A stretch of 64,000 bases of DNA from Prosapia bicincta (Eukaryota > Arthropoda > Insecta > Hemiptera > Cercopidae): NCBI GenBank assembly GCA_036971475.1, contig JBAIZL010000010.1:14936514-15000513 (forward strand), in the 5' to 3' direction. Of this stretch, positions 37,354 through 48,735 are shown in pieces (the stretch's first letter is position 1; the number at the start of each line of letters is the position of its first letter). The notes beneath the pieces were generated by a model, which saw nothing but the letters and a program-made list of their open reading frames with translations, did no database searches and had not been told where the DNA came from. Position numbers and translations under genes: made by a program.

Positions 37354-38675
37354 GTAAGAGCAGGTCTATACATCAGGGGAACTAAACTTGCCCACGCGAT
37401 GCAATCACTACCCTATTCCCGGCGCCAAGTTGTCATTTGGCCTTTTTCTTAACCCTGCCTGAATCTAACTACCCTTTATTTCCTTTTTCTAACAGGGCTT
37501 AGTGAGTAGGTGAATTCAGTTAGGCATCCGTACACTCGTGAAGTCAGAATATTACTCCAATATCCTTTAACATAATTATTTACCCCTACCTTAATCCTAC
37601 TTGTATTAATAATCCTCTAATATCATTCGTAGGGCCAAGTACTCAATTTGCGTGACTGTACCTTAACTAGAATACAGTGCCGTATTGGAACAGTTTGGCT
37701 TTAAACAGACTTCCCTTTTCAAAGAACGTTTAAATCGCAAGTAATGGCATCCCAGCGCAAGTCAAGTCCCATCCCATCTCAGACTGTAGCAACGTCCTCT
37801 ACGCACATGAGCTCCGTTGTAGGCAATGTAAACAAGAGGCGCGTGTTTGCCACATTACTAGAGCGAGGCCATTGCCTAGGTTTTTGAGTTATTTACACTT
37901 CAATCTGACCTTACGCCGTTTGGAGGCCTTTTTGCGAGAAGTAATTAGCGGACGTATTTGTGGAGATTGGTTAGCACTCGGGTTGCGGAAGTAAGACGAA
38001 CTTACTTACAAGGCGTTAAACTCATTTCACAGTTTAAATACACATGCTTTAAGGGGGGATCAGACAATGTATTATTGGCGATGTGGGATATGAGATTGTG
38101 GATATAGGTAGGATAAAGCCGGGGGGAAACACCCTGGGGGAGGGTGTAGGTGGGATTAAGTAGAGGACCTAACGGTCTCCTGATACTAGGTAGGGGAAAT
38201 TGCGGAATAGCGTGGGACAGGGTTGCTTAGCTGAAGTAGACAGACCTGTTCACAAGCGTAGGGAACAGATGCGTCTACACGCCATCCGGGACATTCTATA
38301 AAGACACAACTTAAAATATATTCATCACTACAAACATATGCTACTTCTATTTATTTTTACTTTTTAAAGCTGTTTTAAAAAGGCCTGTTTTATTCATTTT
38401 GTAAAATTTAAAGCCATATGTTTCTAGCGTGGTTTCCAACGTAGAGAATTTTTTTTAATTCTTGAACTTCAAATGTCTACAAATCCGGGAAAATACCACA
38501 GCCACTGCCTTTTTTATAGAAATATTATGTTTGTTTTACTGTAAATTTGTTTAGATAAGAGTATTATTTTCATGCACGCCCTAAACACTTTGAAAAGCCC
38601 CTAATTGTTCACTGCCTAACTTGAATCAGTCAAACAGTGAGAATCTGCAAAGGAATAGAACGTGGGATTCTTCAG

Positions 38676-38862
38676 CATTCAAGAACTAGGTACTAAGGGA
38701 CATGGTAAGTATCCCTTGGATATAAAAAATAAAAGTATTTATAGATCTGAATATATCAAAGATTTCAGAGGAAATACGGAATATGGGCCAGAGAGAGTCC
38801 GCCCCTATCCGCACTGGTACAACCAGCAGACGGTGAGAAGACTGCAAAGGACTTCTAGCTAG
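38676..38862 (+). CDS. Candidate small gene, exon 2: Tyr-rich, possible flagellar protein
   Basis: Open from an acceptor GGGATTCTTCAG to TAG at 38862. Encodes IQELGTKGHGKYPLD, then NKSIYRSEYIKDFRG and VRPYPHWYNQQTVRRL. The composition is unlike the AT-driven noise around it, and the SxYRSxY and PYPHWY pattern recalls short microtubule-inner/flagellar proteins; that is an impression, not a family assignment. Full product about 88 residues. Without the splice, the frame opens only at a GTG (38662) after a TAG. Confidence 0.4.
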
Positions 38863-38999
38863 AGCAGTGTGCTTTTATGGTTAGTGCAGACATAAACTAA
38901 AACGCCAAAGGGCGAACTATACTTATTACAAGTGCTTGTAGGAATTATCAAAGGAAAATTGATGGTTAGTCCAGTAATATCAACTGTAAAACAATAAAA

Positions 39000-39400
39000 A
39001 TAATTTTAAAGTCAATTCCTAATTAGGTCAACAATTTTTAAATTTTTGTTCCTTTATATGAAATTATTACAATTAATATAAATAAAATAAATAATATATT
39101 AAAACAGCTGTTCTACCACATAACCTATAACATGAAATCAGCTGTTTTATGAAATCCTATGATATCACTTAGCCAAATGGGACGAAATAACAATACTGCA
39201 TACCTTACCCCTTTTGTGAAAAGTTTTTGTCCCATTTAAAACCAAAATTTATTCATTAAATTTAACTAATAAATTAATATCTGGAAAAACTATTTTAACA
39301 TCAAGTGTCGTCCACCATAAGTTTAAGAAAATGTATTTGAACTTGAGTGGATGAATAAAAAGTATTTTATTAGTGATTGCACATTTCGACTATATATATA
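39000..39400 (+). repeat. Family A dispersed repeat, near full length
   Basis: Starts TTTTAAAGTCAATTCCTA, includes AAAACAGCTGTTCTACCACA, ATCAGCTGTTTTATGAAATC and CATACCTTACCCCTTTTGTG, and ends TATTTTATTAGTGATTGCAC before a short TA run. About 390 bp, no ORF, no obvious TIR. Confidence 0.85.
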
Positions 39401-39462
39401 TTTTGTATGAATTATTTCGACTATGAATTTTGTAAAAGTATTTTATTAGATAATTATTTTTC

Positions 39463-39494
39463 CTGAAGATGCTGATACTTTTTTATCGGCGAAA
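39463..39494 (+). ncRNA. Hammerhead-like core (family 5), intact boxes
   Basis: CTGAAGA (39463-39469), hairpin GCTGATA-CTTTTT-TATCGGC (7 bp with one G.U) and GAAA (39491-39494). Followed by the shared end CTTTGAATAAATATATTCAT and then (AT)n. Confidence 0.55.
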
Positions 39495-39553
39495 AGCTTT
39501 GAATAAATATATTCATTAAAAGTATTCTTGTGTTTGAAATATTTTAAATTTAT

Positions 39554-39676
<123 letters not shown>

Positions 39677-39754
39677 AAAACACCGAGGTTGTTCAATACA
39701 AGAATTATTTCTTAATTTTTATTTAAAGCTTTTCGTTTGTAAACAATAAAAATA

Positions 39755-39965
39755 TCACCTACCACATAAGCTATAACGTAAAATCATTTCTTTTGTGAAA
39801 TCATATGTTATCACTTGTTTTAAGCCAAATGGAAGGAAATAACTATGTTGCATTGTTAGTAACTATATTACAAGGAATTGAATAAATAAAATATTTCCAA
39901 AAAGAAATAATTCTGATTTTCAAATGCCACTTTTAGTTTTTATAAAAATTCCCTTTAAATTCAGT
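39755..39965 (+). repeat. Family A fragment
   Basis: TACCACATAAGCTATAACGT, GAAATCATATGTTATCACTT and GCCAAATGG match family A. Confidence 0.65.
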
Positions 39966-40730
39966 TAATAAATAAATTTCCTTCTCTCCCCTTTTTTGAG
40001 TTTCTTTTTTTCTTGAAAAAAAATTTTTGAAAAATTACTAATATTAATATTTGCTGTGAAACAGACTGAAACCCCTTGTTGAATCAAGTCACTACCAACA
40101 ATAATCAAAATATCCATAAACTAAAGCCATAACTTTGTGAAATCGCGATAAAGCCAGTAATTAAGATAGTTTTACTACGCAATATAAAGATTAATTTCCT
40201 GAGTAGGTTTGACTAAGTACTGTTGCCATGAAGGAAAACATAACTAATTTTATTACCTTAATATAAAAACAATTTTATCACTTTTCAATAAGGTAATAGG
40301 GTAACTAAGAACCAAGTCAAACGCAGAGACCAGCCACCTTTGCGTGCGTATGGGAGAGTTGTTGTGGATCCGAATATTCTCCAAGGCATTGCTACTACAG
40401 ACAAATCTCCATATTCCGCATTAAATCATGCAAATTTACTTTGTTTTTCACTACATTGTACTGCGAATTATTGAGATTTGACTATGCCCACAAAGCTGCT
40501 TGTAACGTAAAGTTCCTCATTTATATTAAAAATTGATCTTATAAGTCATAATATTGCTCAAGTTGCCTTCACTTGCACCGATTACTTTAGGGTTCTTGTT
40601 TTGTCTTCCAATATCGATGTCTCCCCGCGCCTTTCCATCGGTTAGTATACACGAATGTTAGTGTCAACATAATTTATAAGTCAGAATAGGTGATGTTTTA
40701 TATTACTATAACTATAAAGGTATTACAGAT
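39966..40730. other. Unclassified intergenic
   Basis: No recognised coding or repeat feature. Confidence 0.45.
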
Positions 40731-40731
40731 T

Positions 40732-41165
40732 TGCTAATGTAAACTAACCGGTTGACCACTAAGTGGTGTCATCTTGGAGTATGTTATTACAGCATAGAAA
40801 AATTTTACTAATGTAAACTAACCGGTTGACAAATCGAGTGGTTTTCAAATTGGAGTATGTTATTGCAGCAACGCAATATTTTGCTAATGCAAACTAACCG
40901 ATTGACAACCAAGTGGTGTCACATTGGAGTATGTTATTACAGCTGCAACAATATTTTGCTAATGCAAACTAACCGGTTGACGAATCGAGTGGTTTTTATC
41001 TTGGAGTATGTCATTCCAGATGAGCAAAATTTTACTAATATAAACTAACCTGTTCACAAATCGAGTAGTTTTCGTCTTAGAATATGTTATTGCAGCAGCG
41101 AAATATTTTACTAATGCAAACTACCGGTTGATAAACTAAGGGGTTTTCATCTTGGCGTATGTTCT
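40732..41165. repeat. ~75-bp tandem repeat, about six copies
   Basis: Unit with TGCTAATGTAAACTAACCGG, TTGACAAATCGAGTGG and CTTGGAGTATGTTATTGCAG. Copies differ by 10-15% by eye. The 40857-41048 open frame is an artefact. Confidence 0.93.
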
Positions 41166-41465
41166 TGCCGCAGTGCCACAAGATGCCAGGGAATTTTACG
41201 TTTCTCGCTTTATCGGATTACCTTAGTTTGGAAAATTTATTACTTTTTATTTTTAAAAAATCTGTCATAACCGGGTATTTTGTAGCTTTATTGTTAAGCT
41301 ATATTTAACATAGTAAATTAAACTGTAAAGTTCTGTGTTTGCTCTAAAGTGAGGTTAAATTAGTATTTTACGAAATTTATAATTTTTGGATCAGCTGTAA
41401 CCTTTAAAATACCTTACGTCTTTCTGAGTCAATCCTTCAATCCTAACGTTTCCTTTTTAAATTCC

Positions 41466-41468
<3 letters not shown>

Positions 41469-41521
<53 letters not shown>
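41469..41521. repeat. (AT)n microsatellite
   Basis: Pure AT dinucleotides. Confidence 0.98.
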
Positions 41522-41522
<1 letters not shown>

Positions 41523-41526
<4 letters not shown>

Positions 41527-41620
41527 AATAGTTACTATCAGAAGTAAATCCGTTCATTCTGCAGTCCATAAAATCTCACTGCAGAATGAACGGATGTATT
41601 CCTGATAATAACTATTCATC
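41523..41620. repeat. ~98-bp palindrome
   Basis: Arms GATGAATAGTTACTATCAG.../...CTGATAATAACTATTCATC around ATCCGTTCATTCTGCAGT. Loop about 13 bp. Sits directly after the AT tract. Confidence 0.85.
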
Positions 41621-41662
41621 TTTTTTTATCCGTGAAGAAATACGTATCGGCATATATATATA

Positions 41663-41764
41663 TAAAGAACTAAGTCAAAATACAAATACAAGAATTATAA
41701 TTGAATTTACTGAATTGTAAATTCAATTATAATTCTTGTATTTGTATTTTGACTTAGTTCTTTA
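41663..41764. repeat. ~102-bp palindrome
   Basis: Arms TAAAGAACTAAGTCAAAATA and its complement, near-perfect over about 45 bp, flanked on the left by (AT)n and on the right by a short spacer and another (AT)n. Confidence 0.9.
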
Positions 41765-41787
41765 TAATTACACAAGAATACATATTG

Positions 41788-41789
<2 letters not shown>

Positions 41790-41833
<44 letters not shown>

Positions 41834-41862
41834 TATATATATAATATATATATATATATATA
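41790..41862. repeat. (AT)n microsatellite
   Basis: AT tract with short AATTA interruptions. Confidence 0.96.
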
Positions 41863-42056
41863 TGAAAAAATAAGAGAAATACTAATACAAGAATAACTTA
41901 TTGAATTATATAGTTCAAAGATTTTCGTTGGCAAACAGACCCAACATCCTCAGGTTTTATTATTCCTGAGGATGTTGGGTCTGTTTGCCAACGAAAGGCT
42001 TTGAATTGTATAATTCAATAAGTTTTTTTGTATTAGTATTTCTCTTATTTTTTCAT
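41862..42056. repeat. PLE-type palindrome with two intact hammerhead-like cores (family 6)
   Basis: Near-perfect ~95-bp arms from ATGAAAAAATAAGAGAAATA inward. Left arm on minus: CTGAGGA (41953-41947), hairpin GTTGG...CCAAC, GAAA (41926-41923). Right arm on plus: CTGAGGA (41966-41972), same hairpin, GAAA (41993-41996). (AT)n on both sides. Confidence 0.75.
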
Positions 42057-42080
42057 TGTTACACAAGAATTGACATTTTG

Positions 42081-42152
<72 letters not shown>
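42081..42152. repeat. (AT)n microsatellite
   Basis: About 36 AT dinucleotides. Confidence 0.98.
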
Positions 42153-42155
<3 letters not shown>

Positions 42156-42269
42156 AAATAGCAAAAAAAATGGATATAAAAAGGAAACAATGAATAAATT
42201 AAATAGTAATATAATTAAAATTTAGGTAATTATATAAACAAAAACAACTATACAACAAATCCTAAAGAA

Positions 42270-42765
42270 ACTATTTGTCCAAATTCTTATTTACCGGATA
42301 CGAAAGCAAATCAATTGTAAAATTATTAAAAGACACTAATATCAAGCTAGCTTTTTACACAAACATTAAAATAAATAATATATTAAATACAATTAATAAA
42401 TTGAATATGAGTGGTATTTATAATATCAAATCTATAATGTGTCAAAAATACTAGGTTGGACAAACTATAAACAAAATAAAAGAAAGATATAAAGAACATT
42501 TAACTGCATACATAAAACCTAATATATATAAAAATCTAATTTAGTGACACTTTGTATTGGAAATGAATCATGACTTTCCGGAAGCAAATCATTTGAAATT
42601 AATTAAACGTTCACAAAAAGAGTTAAAAATAAATATCATTGAAAATTTAGAAATAAAAAAATTAAATTAAACATACACTTATTGAAGAACAAAGACAAAT
42701 AAAATCAAAACATAACACTATTTTTAGTATATTGGATGATATCTTAAAAAATAAAACAAATAGAA
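42270..42765 (+). mobile_element. Penelope-like element GIY-YIG endonuclease remnant
   Basis: Translation with breaks gives LAFYTNIKINNIL, NKLNMSGIYNIKSIMCQKY (SGIYxI = GIY half), a stop, VGQTINKIKERYKEHLTAY (the conserved Gly-Gln-Thr and Arg/His part), then MNHDFPEANHLKLIKRSQKE and a Lys/Ile-rich end. Several stops; dead. It is a different PLE lineage from the 27.5/55.3-kb copies. Confidence 0.68.
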
Positions 42766-43080
42766 AGTAAGTATTGGCAGTGGTATAATCCAGCAGATAA
42801 GATAAGCATTTGGCTGATCCTTTGGGCAGAGTGCAATTATATGAGCAGTCAGAATCTAGTAGCGGAACTCTTTACTTGTAAGTTTGAGAGCGCTGATACT
42901 GCAAATCAACGAAAAGCTTCATTTATTTAGCTTGGTAAAATATTAGGAAAAATAAAAAATTATATATTCTTGTTAATGAAAATATTATTCAAGCATATAC
43001 ATTTAACAAGAACAAAAATTCATCCAACGATCAATATATATAAATATAAAATATGTTTTCTTGTTCAATCTAAAACAACA
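42766..43080. other. Unclassified, between PLE remnants
   Basis: Nothing recognised. Confidence 0.4.
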
Positions 43081-43127
43081 TAGGTTATTCAAATACAAGA
43101 ATATTTTATTAATTTATATTCAAAGCT

Positions 43128-43158
43128 TTTCGTTGGTAAACAGTACCAACATCATCAG
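43128..43158 (-). ncRNA. Hammerhead-like core (family 6), intact boxes
   Basis: CTGATGA (43158-43152), hairpin GTTGGTA-CTGTT-TACCAAC (perfect 7 bp), GAAA (43131-43128), then the shared AGCTTTGAATATAAATTAAT end. The canonical core is complete here. Confidence 0.6.
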
Positions 43159-43189
43159 GAATGAATAATACAATAATGCAAGATATAGG

Positions 43190-43192
<3 letters not shown>

Positions 43193-43256
<64 letters not shown>
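43193..43256. repeat. (AT)n microsatellite
   Basis: AT dinucleotides beside the preceding hammerhead-like unit. Confidence 0.97.
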
Positions 43257-43260
<4 letters not shown>

Positions 43261-43319
43261 ATGTATATATGTATATGTATATAGCATATACATGTACACA
43301 TATATATTAAATATATTAA

Positions 43320-43464
43320 ATATGGTGATATGTTTTCTTGTAATATAGTTAATAAATTAAAAATATTTCCAAAACAAGAATACTTTTAATGAATATATTT
43401 ATTCAAAGCTTTTCGCCGATAAAATAGTACCAGCATCTTCAAAAAAAAAATCTAATTAATAATT

Positions 43465-43465
<1 letters not shown>
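43320..43465 (-). repeat. PLE-type terminus with hammerhead-like core (family 5)
   Basis: Minus: TTGAAGA (43442-43436, C3 changed to T), hairpin GCTGGT...ATCGGC, GAAA (43414-43411). The region matches 60628-60855 and ends at another (AT)n. Confidence 0.6.

Positions 43466-43467
<2 letters not shown>

Positions 43468-43518
<51 letters not shown>
43468..43518. repeat. (AT)n microsatellite
   Basis: AT dinucleotides between a PLE-type terminus and a family A copy. Confidence 0.97.
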
Positions 43519-43520
<2 letters not shown>

Positions 43521-43800
43521 TGTTTAAATTTTCAATCGTTAATCAAATACTTTTTATTCATCCACTCAAGTTCAAATAGCCCTACATGTTTTTAAAATTT
43601 GTAGTAGATGTTACTTGATGTTAATACATGTTTTCAAATATTAATTAATTAAATGCTATTTATATGTTATAGGTTATGTAGTAGAACAGCTGTTTTAACG
43701 CATAGGTTATATTACTTTATTTATATTAATTGTAATTAATAATAAAATGTAACTAAAGTAAAATTTTTCTTTGCTGATCGAAGTAGGAATTGAAATCTTT
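43521..43800 (-). repeat. Family A dispersed repeat
   Basis: Minus orientation: AAATTTTCAATCGTTAATCA to GATCGAAGTAGGAATTGAAA, with internal AGAACAGCTGTTTTAACGCA. The central part is shortened. Confidence 0.8.
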
Positions 43801-44640
43801 TTATATTACGTATTTGCAATATTATAGACAATGTAAAAACAAATAGAAATTTAAAGTTTTTATTTAATAGAATCTTTTTTTAACTACTGAAACATTTGAA
43901 GTTATATTAATATGTGTCACTTCCCTATAGTAGCACTTTTTTTTTGTTTAATAGGGTCGCCCGTGCTCACATATTTTATTATGTTCAAGTGTGTAAATGG
44001 GTTTATTTTTACAAAAGCATTACTTTTAATTGGTTTGTTCGATTTCATCATTTTATATAGATTCTGACAAAGTATTGGAATTCGATATTTTTACCAAGAC
44101 GGTTCCAACAGTTTGTAAATGCAGAACGGAATTCCGTACGCATTTAGCTACAGCCCTAAAGCAAACTAATGTGTAGCTAGGTGGAAAGTTTTGCGCATAG
44201 ATTACCTTAATCTCTGTATTGCTAAAACATCTGGCTTATTTAAACAGCTGATGTAAAAGTAGCGTAGAACAGTGCCAAATATCAGCCGGTGGAAATAGAA
44301 CAAAATGATAAATAAACAGCCAAGCGTTTACAAGAGTTGAAATTCCTGTGGTATGGCAAAGCTCGCCGCGGTCACGTGGCCAGGTGCTGCTGTGTTACCG
44401 ACGTCACAGGACAGGAATCTTCCTCTCATGTATTTGTTCACGCGTGTATGTAATAAGCTGTTATAGGTGGACGAAAGCCGGACAACAAAATAATAACACC
44501 CAACACGACCAAACGTTAAAATCACAGTCTTTTTCAATTCTTGCTTCAGAAAGATTCATTGATCACTCAACATTGTTTTTCAGACCTTTAACTCGTGTCA
44601 CTATATACTGATTTATCTGGTAAGGAATAAGCAAATGTTT
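43801..44640. other. Unclassified intergenic
   Basis: Open frames 44328-44537 and 44348-44611 on opposite strands overlap each other; neither resembles a protein I know. Confidence 0.45.
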
Positions 44641-44644
44641 ATGA

Positions 44645-45450
44645 CTTTGTTAGAGAGTGGGTCTGTTGAAAAGTAGGTCTCTTAGAGAGTGGGTCTGTTA
44701 GAAAGTGGGTTTGTTAGAGAGTGGGTCTGTTACAGAGTAGGTCTGATAGAGAGTGGGTCTATTAGAGAGTAAGTCTGTTAGATAGTGGGTCAGTTGGAGA
44801 GTGGGTCTGTTTGAGTGGGTCTATTAGAGAGTAGGTCTGTTAGAGAGTAGGTCTGTTAGAGAGTAGATCTGTTAGAGAGTGGTCTGTTTAGAGATTGGGT
44901 TTGTTAGAGAGTGGGTTTGTTGAAAAGTAGGTCTCTCAGAGAGTGGGTCTGTTAGAAAGTAGGTCTGTTAGAGAGTGGGTTTGTTAGAGAGTGGGTCTGT
45001 TAGAGAGTAGGTCTGATAGAGAGTGGGTCTATTAGAGAGTAGATCTGTTAAAGAGTGGGCCTATTAGAGAGTGGGTCTGTTGGAGAGTGGGTCTGTTTGA
45101 GAGTAGGTCCGTTAAAAATTAGGTCCGTTAGAGAGTAGGTCTGTTAGAAAGTAGGTCCATTAGAGAGTTGGTCCGTTAGAGAGTAAGTCTGTTAAAGAGT
45201 AGGTCTGTTAGAGAGTAAATTTGTTGGAAGTTAGGTCTGTTAGAGAGTAGGTCTGTTAAAGAGTATGTGCGTTAGAGAGTAGGTCCGTTAGAGAGTAGGT
45301 ATGTTAGAGAGTAGGTCTGTTAGAGAGTAGGTCTGTTAGAGAGTAAATCCGTTAGAGAGTAAGTCTGGTAGAGATTAGGTCCCTCAGAGAGTAGGTGCGT
45401 TAGAGAGTAGGTCCGTTAGACTGTACGTCTGTTAGAGAGTGGGTCTGCGC
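44645..45450. repeat. 16-bp minisatellite
   Basis: Unit GTTAGAGAGTAGGTCT, about 50 diverged copies with GGG/AGG variants. Confidence 0.96.
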
Positions 45451-45585
45451 TACCAATGCTCCGCGAAGACTTTATTCCCATATCCTTTAGCACTATCCGT
45501 TATGCAAGGTGGTTGCCTATAATTCGACGATAATATTCTTACGGGATGATCGTAAAAATCAAACAATTCATATGAAAATATTTTA

Positions 45586-45960
45586 AAGTCAATTCCTACT
45601 CTGGTTAACGAGGAAAAATTTTATATTAGTTCCTTTGTATTTATTAATTACAATTAATGAATAAAGTAACATAACCTATGCGTTAAAACAGCTGTTCTAT
45701 CATAACCTATAACATAAAATCAGATGTTTTATGAAATCGTATGTTATCACTTATTTTAAGCCAAATGGGACGAAATAACTATATTGCATACCTTGCCCCT
45801 TTTGTGAAATTGTTTCCTTTCATATGAAACTCAAATGAATTATTTAATTTAATTGATGAATTTATATTTAAAAAAACTGTATTAACATCAAGGGCTGAGC
45901 TAATATAAGGAATAAAAAAAAACACTTCTTGAAAATTATCTTTAATCAGTACCTTTTGGA
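45586..45960 (+). repeat. Family A dispersed repeat
   Basis: TTTTAAAGTCAATTCCTACT to CTGTATTAACATCAAGGGCT; the usual 3' end is replaced after 45895. Confidence 0.8.
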
Positions 45961-46267
45961 ACATTAGGTCATTAAAACTGTCAAACCCATATTTATAACT
46001 TTTAAGAGGTTTTTGGGCAAATCCACTTGGTTTGGTTCGTGGTATATTTGTAAAAAATCGTTTTATTTTTTTTCATGTGAATTTCTGCAAATCTGAACCG
46101 TTCCTTTTGATCCAGAACCAGTTCACAAAGAACTTGTACCTAGTTCATTCTTTGGACTGCAAGTGCCCTGGAAGAGGCTCTCTCGTCGTAACGTCCTAAA
46201 CTGCGCCGTTGTACCTTGGCTTGAATATTTCAATCTTGTTTTTAGTGCTTAATAAAAGTGATCAAAA

Positions 46268-47192
46268 CGTTGGCACATCCTGGTAGGATAGAGGACATGG
46301 CACATCCTGATAGGATAGAGGACATGGCACATCCTGGTAGGATAGAGGACATGGCACATCCTGGTAGGATAGAGGACATGGCACATCCTGGTAGGATAGA
46401 AGACTTGGCACATCCTGGCAGGATAGAGGACATGGCACATCCTGGTAGGATAGAAGACTTGGCACATCCTGGCAGGATAGAGGACATGGCACATCCTGGT
46501 AGGATAGAGGACATGGCACATCCTGGTAGGATAGAGGACATGGCACATCCTGGTAGGATAGAGGACATGGCACATCCTGGTAGGATAGAGGACTTGGCAC
46601 ATCCTGGTAGGATAGAGGACATGGCACATCCTGGTAGGATAGAGGACATGGCACATCCTGGTAGGATAGAGGACTTGGCACATCCTGGCAGGATAGAGGA
46701 CATGGCACATCCTGGTAGGATAGAGGACATGGCACATCCTGGTAGGATAGAAGACTTGGCACATCCTGGCAGGATAGAGGACATGGCACATCCTGGTAGG
46801 ATAGAGGACATGGCACATCCTGGTAGGATAGAGGACATGGCACATCCTGGTAGGATAGAGGACATGGCACATCCTGGTAGGATAGAGGACATGGCACATC
46901 CTGGTAGGATAGAGGACATGGCACATCCTGGTAGGATAGAGGACATGGCACATCCTGGTAGGATAGAGGACATGGCACATCCTGGTAGGATAGAGGACAT
47001 GGCACATCCTGGTAGGATAGAGGACATAGCACATCCTGATAGGATAGAGGACATGGCACATCCTGGTAGGATAGAAGACTTGGCACATCCTGGCAGGATA
47101 GAGGACATGGCACATCTTGGTAGGATAGAGGACATGGCACATCCTGGTAGGATAGAGGACATAGCACATCCTGATAGGATAGAGGACATCCT
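46268..47192. repeat. 27-bp minisatellite, about 34 copies
   Basis: Unit GGTAGGATAGAGGACATGGC + ACATCCT. 27 is divisible by 3, so long frames open on both strands (e.g. 46242-47189 and 46258-47214); these are not genes. Variants (CTTGGC, GGCAGG, TGATAGG) recur in a patterned way, suggesting higher-order duplication. Confidence 0.97.
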
Positions 47193-48430
47193 CCCAGGGG
47201 TGTGTACATCATGAAGACGTATCTGAACTCTAATTGCAAAGAAAAGCGGTAAGGAGTGGCAGATGGGTCTAGCTAGAGCTTAGAGTATTCAATATTACGC
47301 CGGAAGTTTTAAAGTGGCGATTGTAATAGGTTTAAACGTATTCTGACGATTTTCTAATTTAAATCAACTTCCATTCACAATAGAGTCGAGTGTATTTTTA
47401 AAATAAACCTCTAAATGCTACGATAGTACAACTATTTTTAGAATCTTTTCCATTGTTAAAAAAATTAAACTGGATTTATTGGTTGATTTATGGCGTTGTT
47501 AGATAGCACTTGAAGCTAACAGGTAACACGGCCACGCAACATCGCTATAGATATGTAGCCAGCGTCACGGTAGGTGTTCCAAGTCTATTATTAGTATAGT
47601 ATGTTATCTGTGCGAGAGTAAACACTGAAAACCTGTCAGAGGTAGGCAGATAACTTGGAGGCCTACATCTGCTCTGAGTTATAGTATTGCCAACACAATT
47701 TGTATTCGATGAAAACTAAATATAATTAACTGAGTAGAAACATATCGCATCATGCTTATTTTAGGATAAGCCTAATCGTTGCTATTAATTTACTAACAAA
47801 CCTATGGAGCTATTTAAGATAAAGTGAGTGATTTTAATGCTGCATACGGTACGAATATTATAGCGTACAAAGTATAAGAAAGAAGGGTGAATTGTAGGTG
47901 AAGTTAGGGTTATGAAGCTCCCTCTGACAGATTATAAAGGGAGTCGTGCACGGTTCGTGCGGAATATCTTGCACGAAAACGGTAAAAAAAACAGTATCAA
48001 AATATTCACAAGGAGAATAAACGCCTATAATTAGTTTTAAAATATCCGACAGGTCTATTTTACGGTCTTAAAATCCCCACAAGAAAGTTCCGCAAAGGCA
48101 TTTCACACTTTAGGGAGATACGACATAATCTATAAGTATGGTTTGATATGGCTTAGAGTCGCCCACACTGAGAAAACTACTCAGTAAATGATAACAGAAA
48201 ATAGTTGACATAACCAACTTCCTCGGTTCAAATTTCCCCTACAAACATACTTAAGAACAGAAGCTATTGAAAACGGTAAATTATTTAGCGATAAATTAGG
48301 TTGCTGCTAACCAAAAGATAGTTGTGTATAAACAGCTGATGTAGTTGAATGTAACAAAACACTGAGTAAACATAACAAAGGACCAGGGTGGTTACAACTA
48401 ACATTGGGTTACTCTTACCGGTTACTTGTT
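47193..48430. other. Unclassified intergenic
   Basis: No gene recognised. Confidence 0.45.
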
Positions 48431-48735
48431 AGTTCTAACCAAGGCCTAACCTAACCTAACCTAACCTATAACCTAACCTAACCTAACCTAACTTAACCTA
48501 ACCAAAGCCTAACCTAACCTAACCTAACCTAACCTAACCAAGGCCTAACCTAACCTAACCGGTTACTTGTTAGTTCTAACCAGGGCCTAACCTAACCTAA
48601 CCGGTTACTTGTTAGTTCTAACCAAGGTCTAACCTAACCTAACCTTACCTAACCAAAGCCTAACCTAACCTAACCTAACCAAAGCCTAACCTAACCTAAC
48701 TTAACCTAACCAAAGCCTAACCTTAACTAACCTAC
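48431..48735. repeat. Degenerate (CCTAA)n interstitial telomere-type repeat
   Basis: Runs of CCTAA (complement of TTAGG) interrupted by GGTTACTTGTTAGTTCTAAC, which itself repeats about three times, and by CCAAAGCCTAACC. Confidence 0.85.

Noticed and set aside
38662..38675. GTG start for the 38662-38862 frame
   Set aside because: Animal genes rarely start with GTG; a splice acceptor at 38674-38675 explains the frame better.
44328..44611. Overlapping opposite-strand frames of 69 and 87 residues
   Set aside because: No motif, no splice context; mutually exclusive and probably chance.
46242..47239. Four long overlapping open frames on both strands
   Set aside because: All come from the 27-bp minisatellite; frames open on both strands at once are a period effect, not coding.
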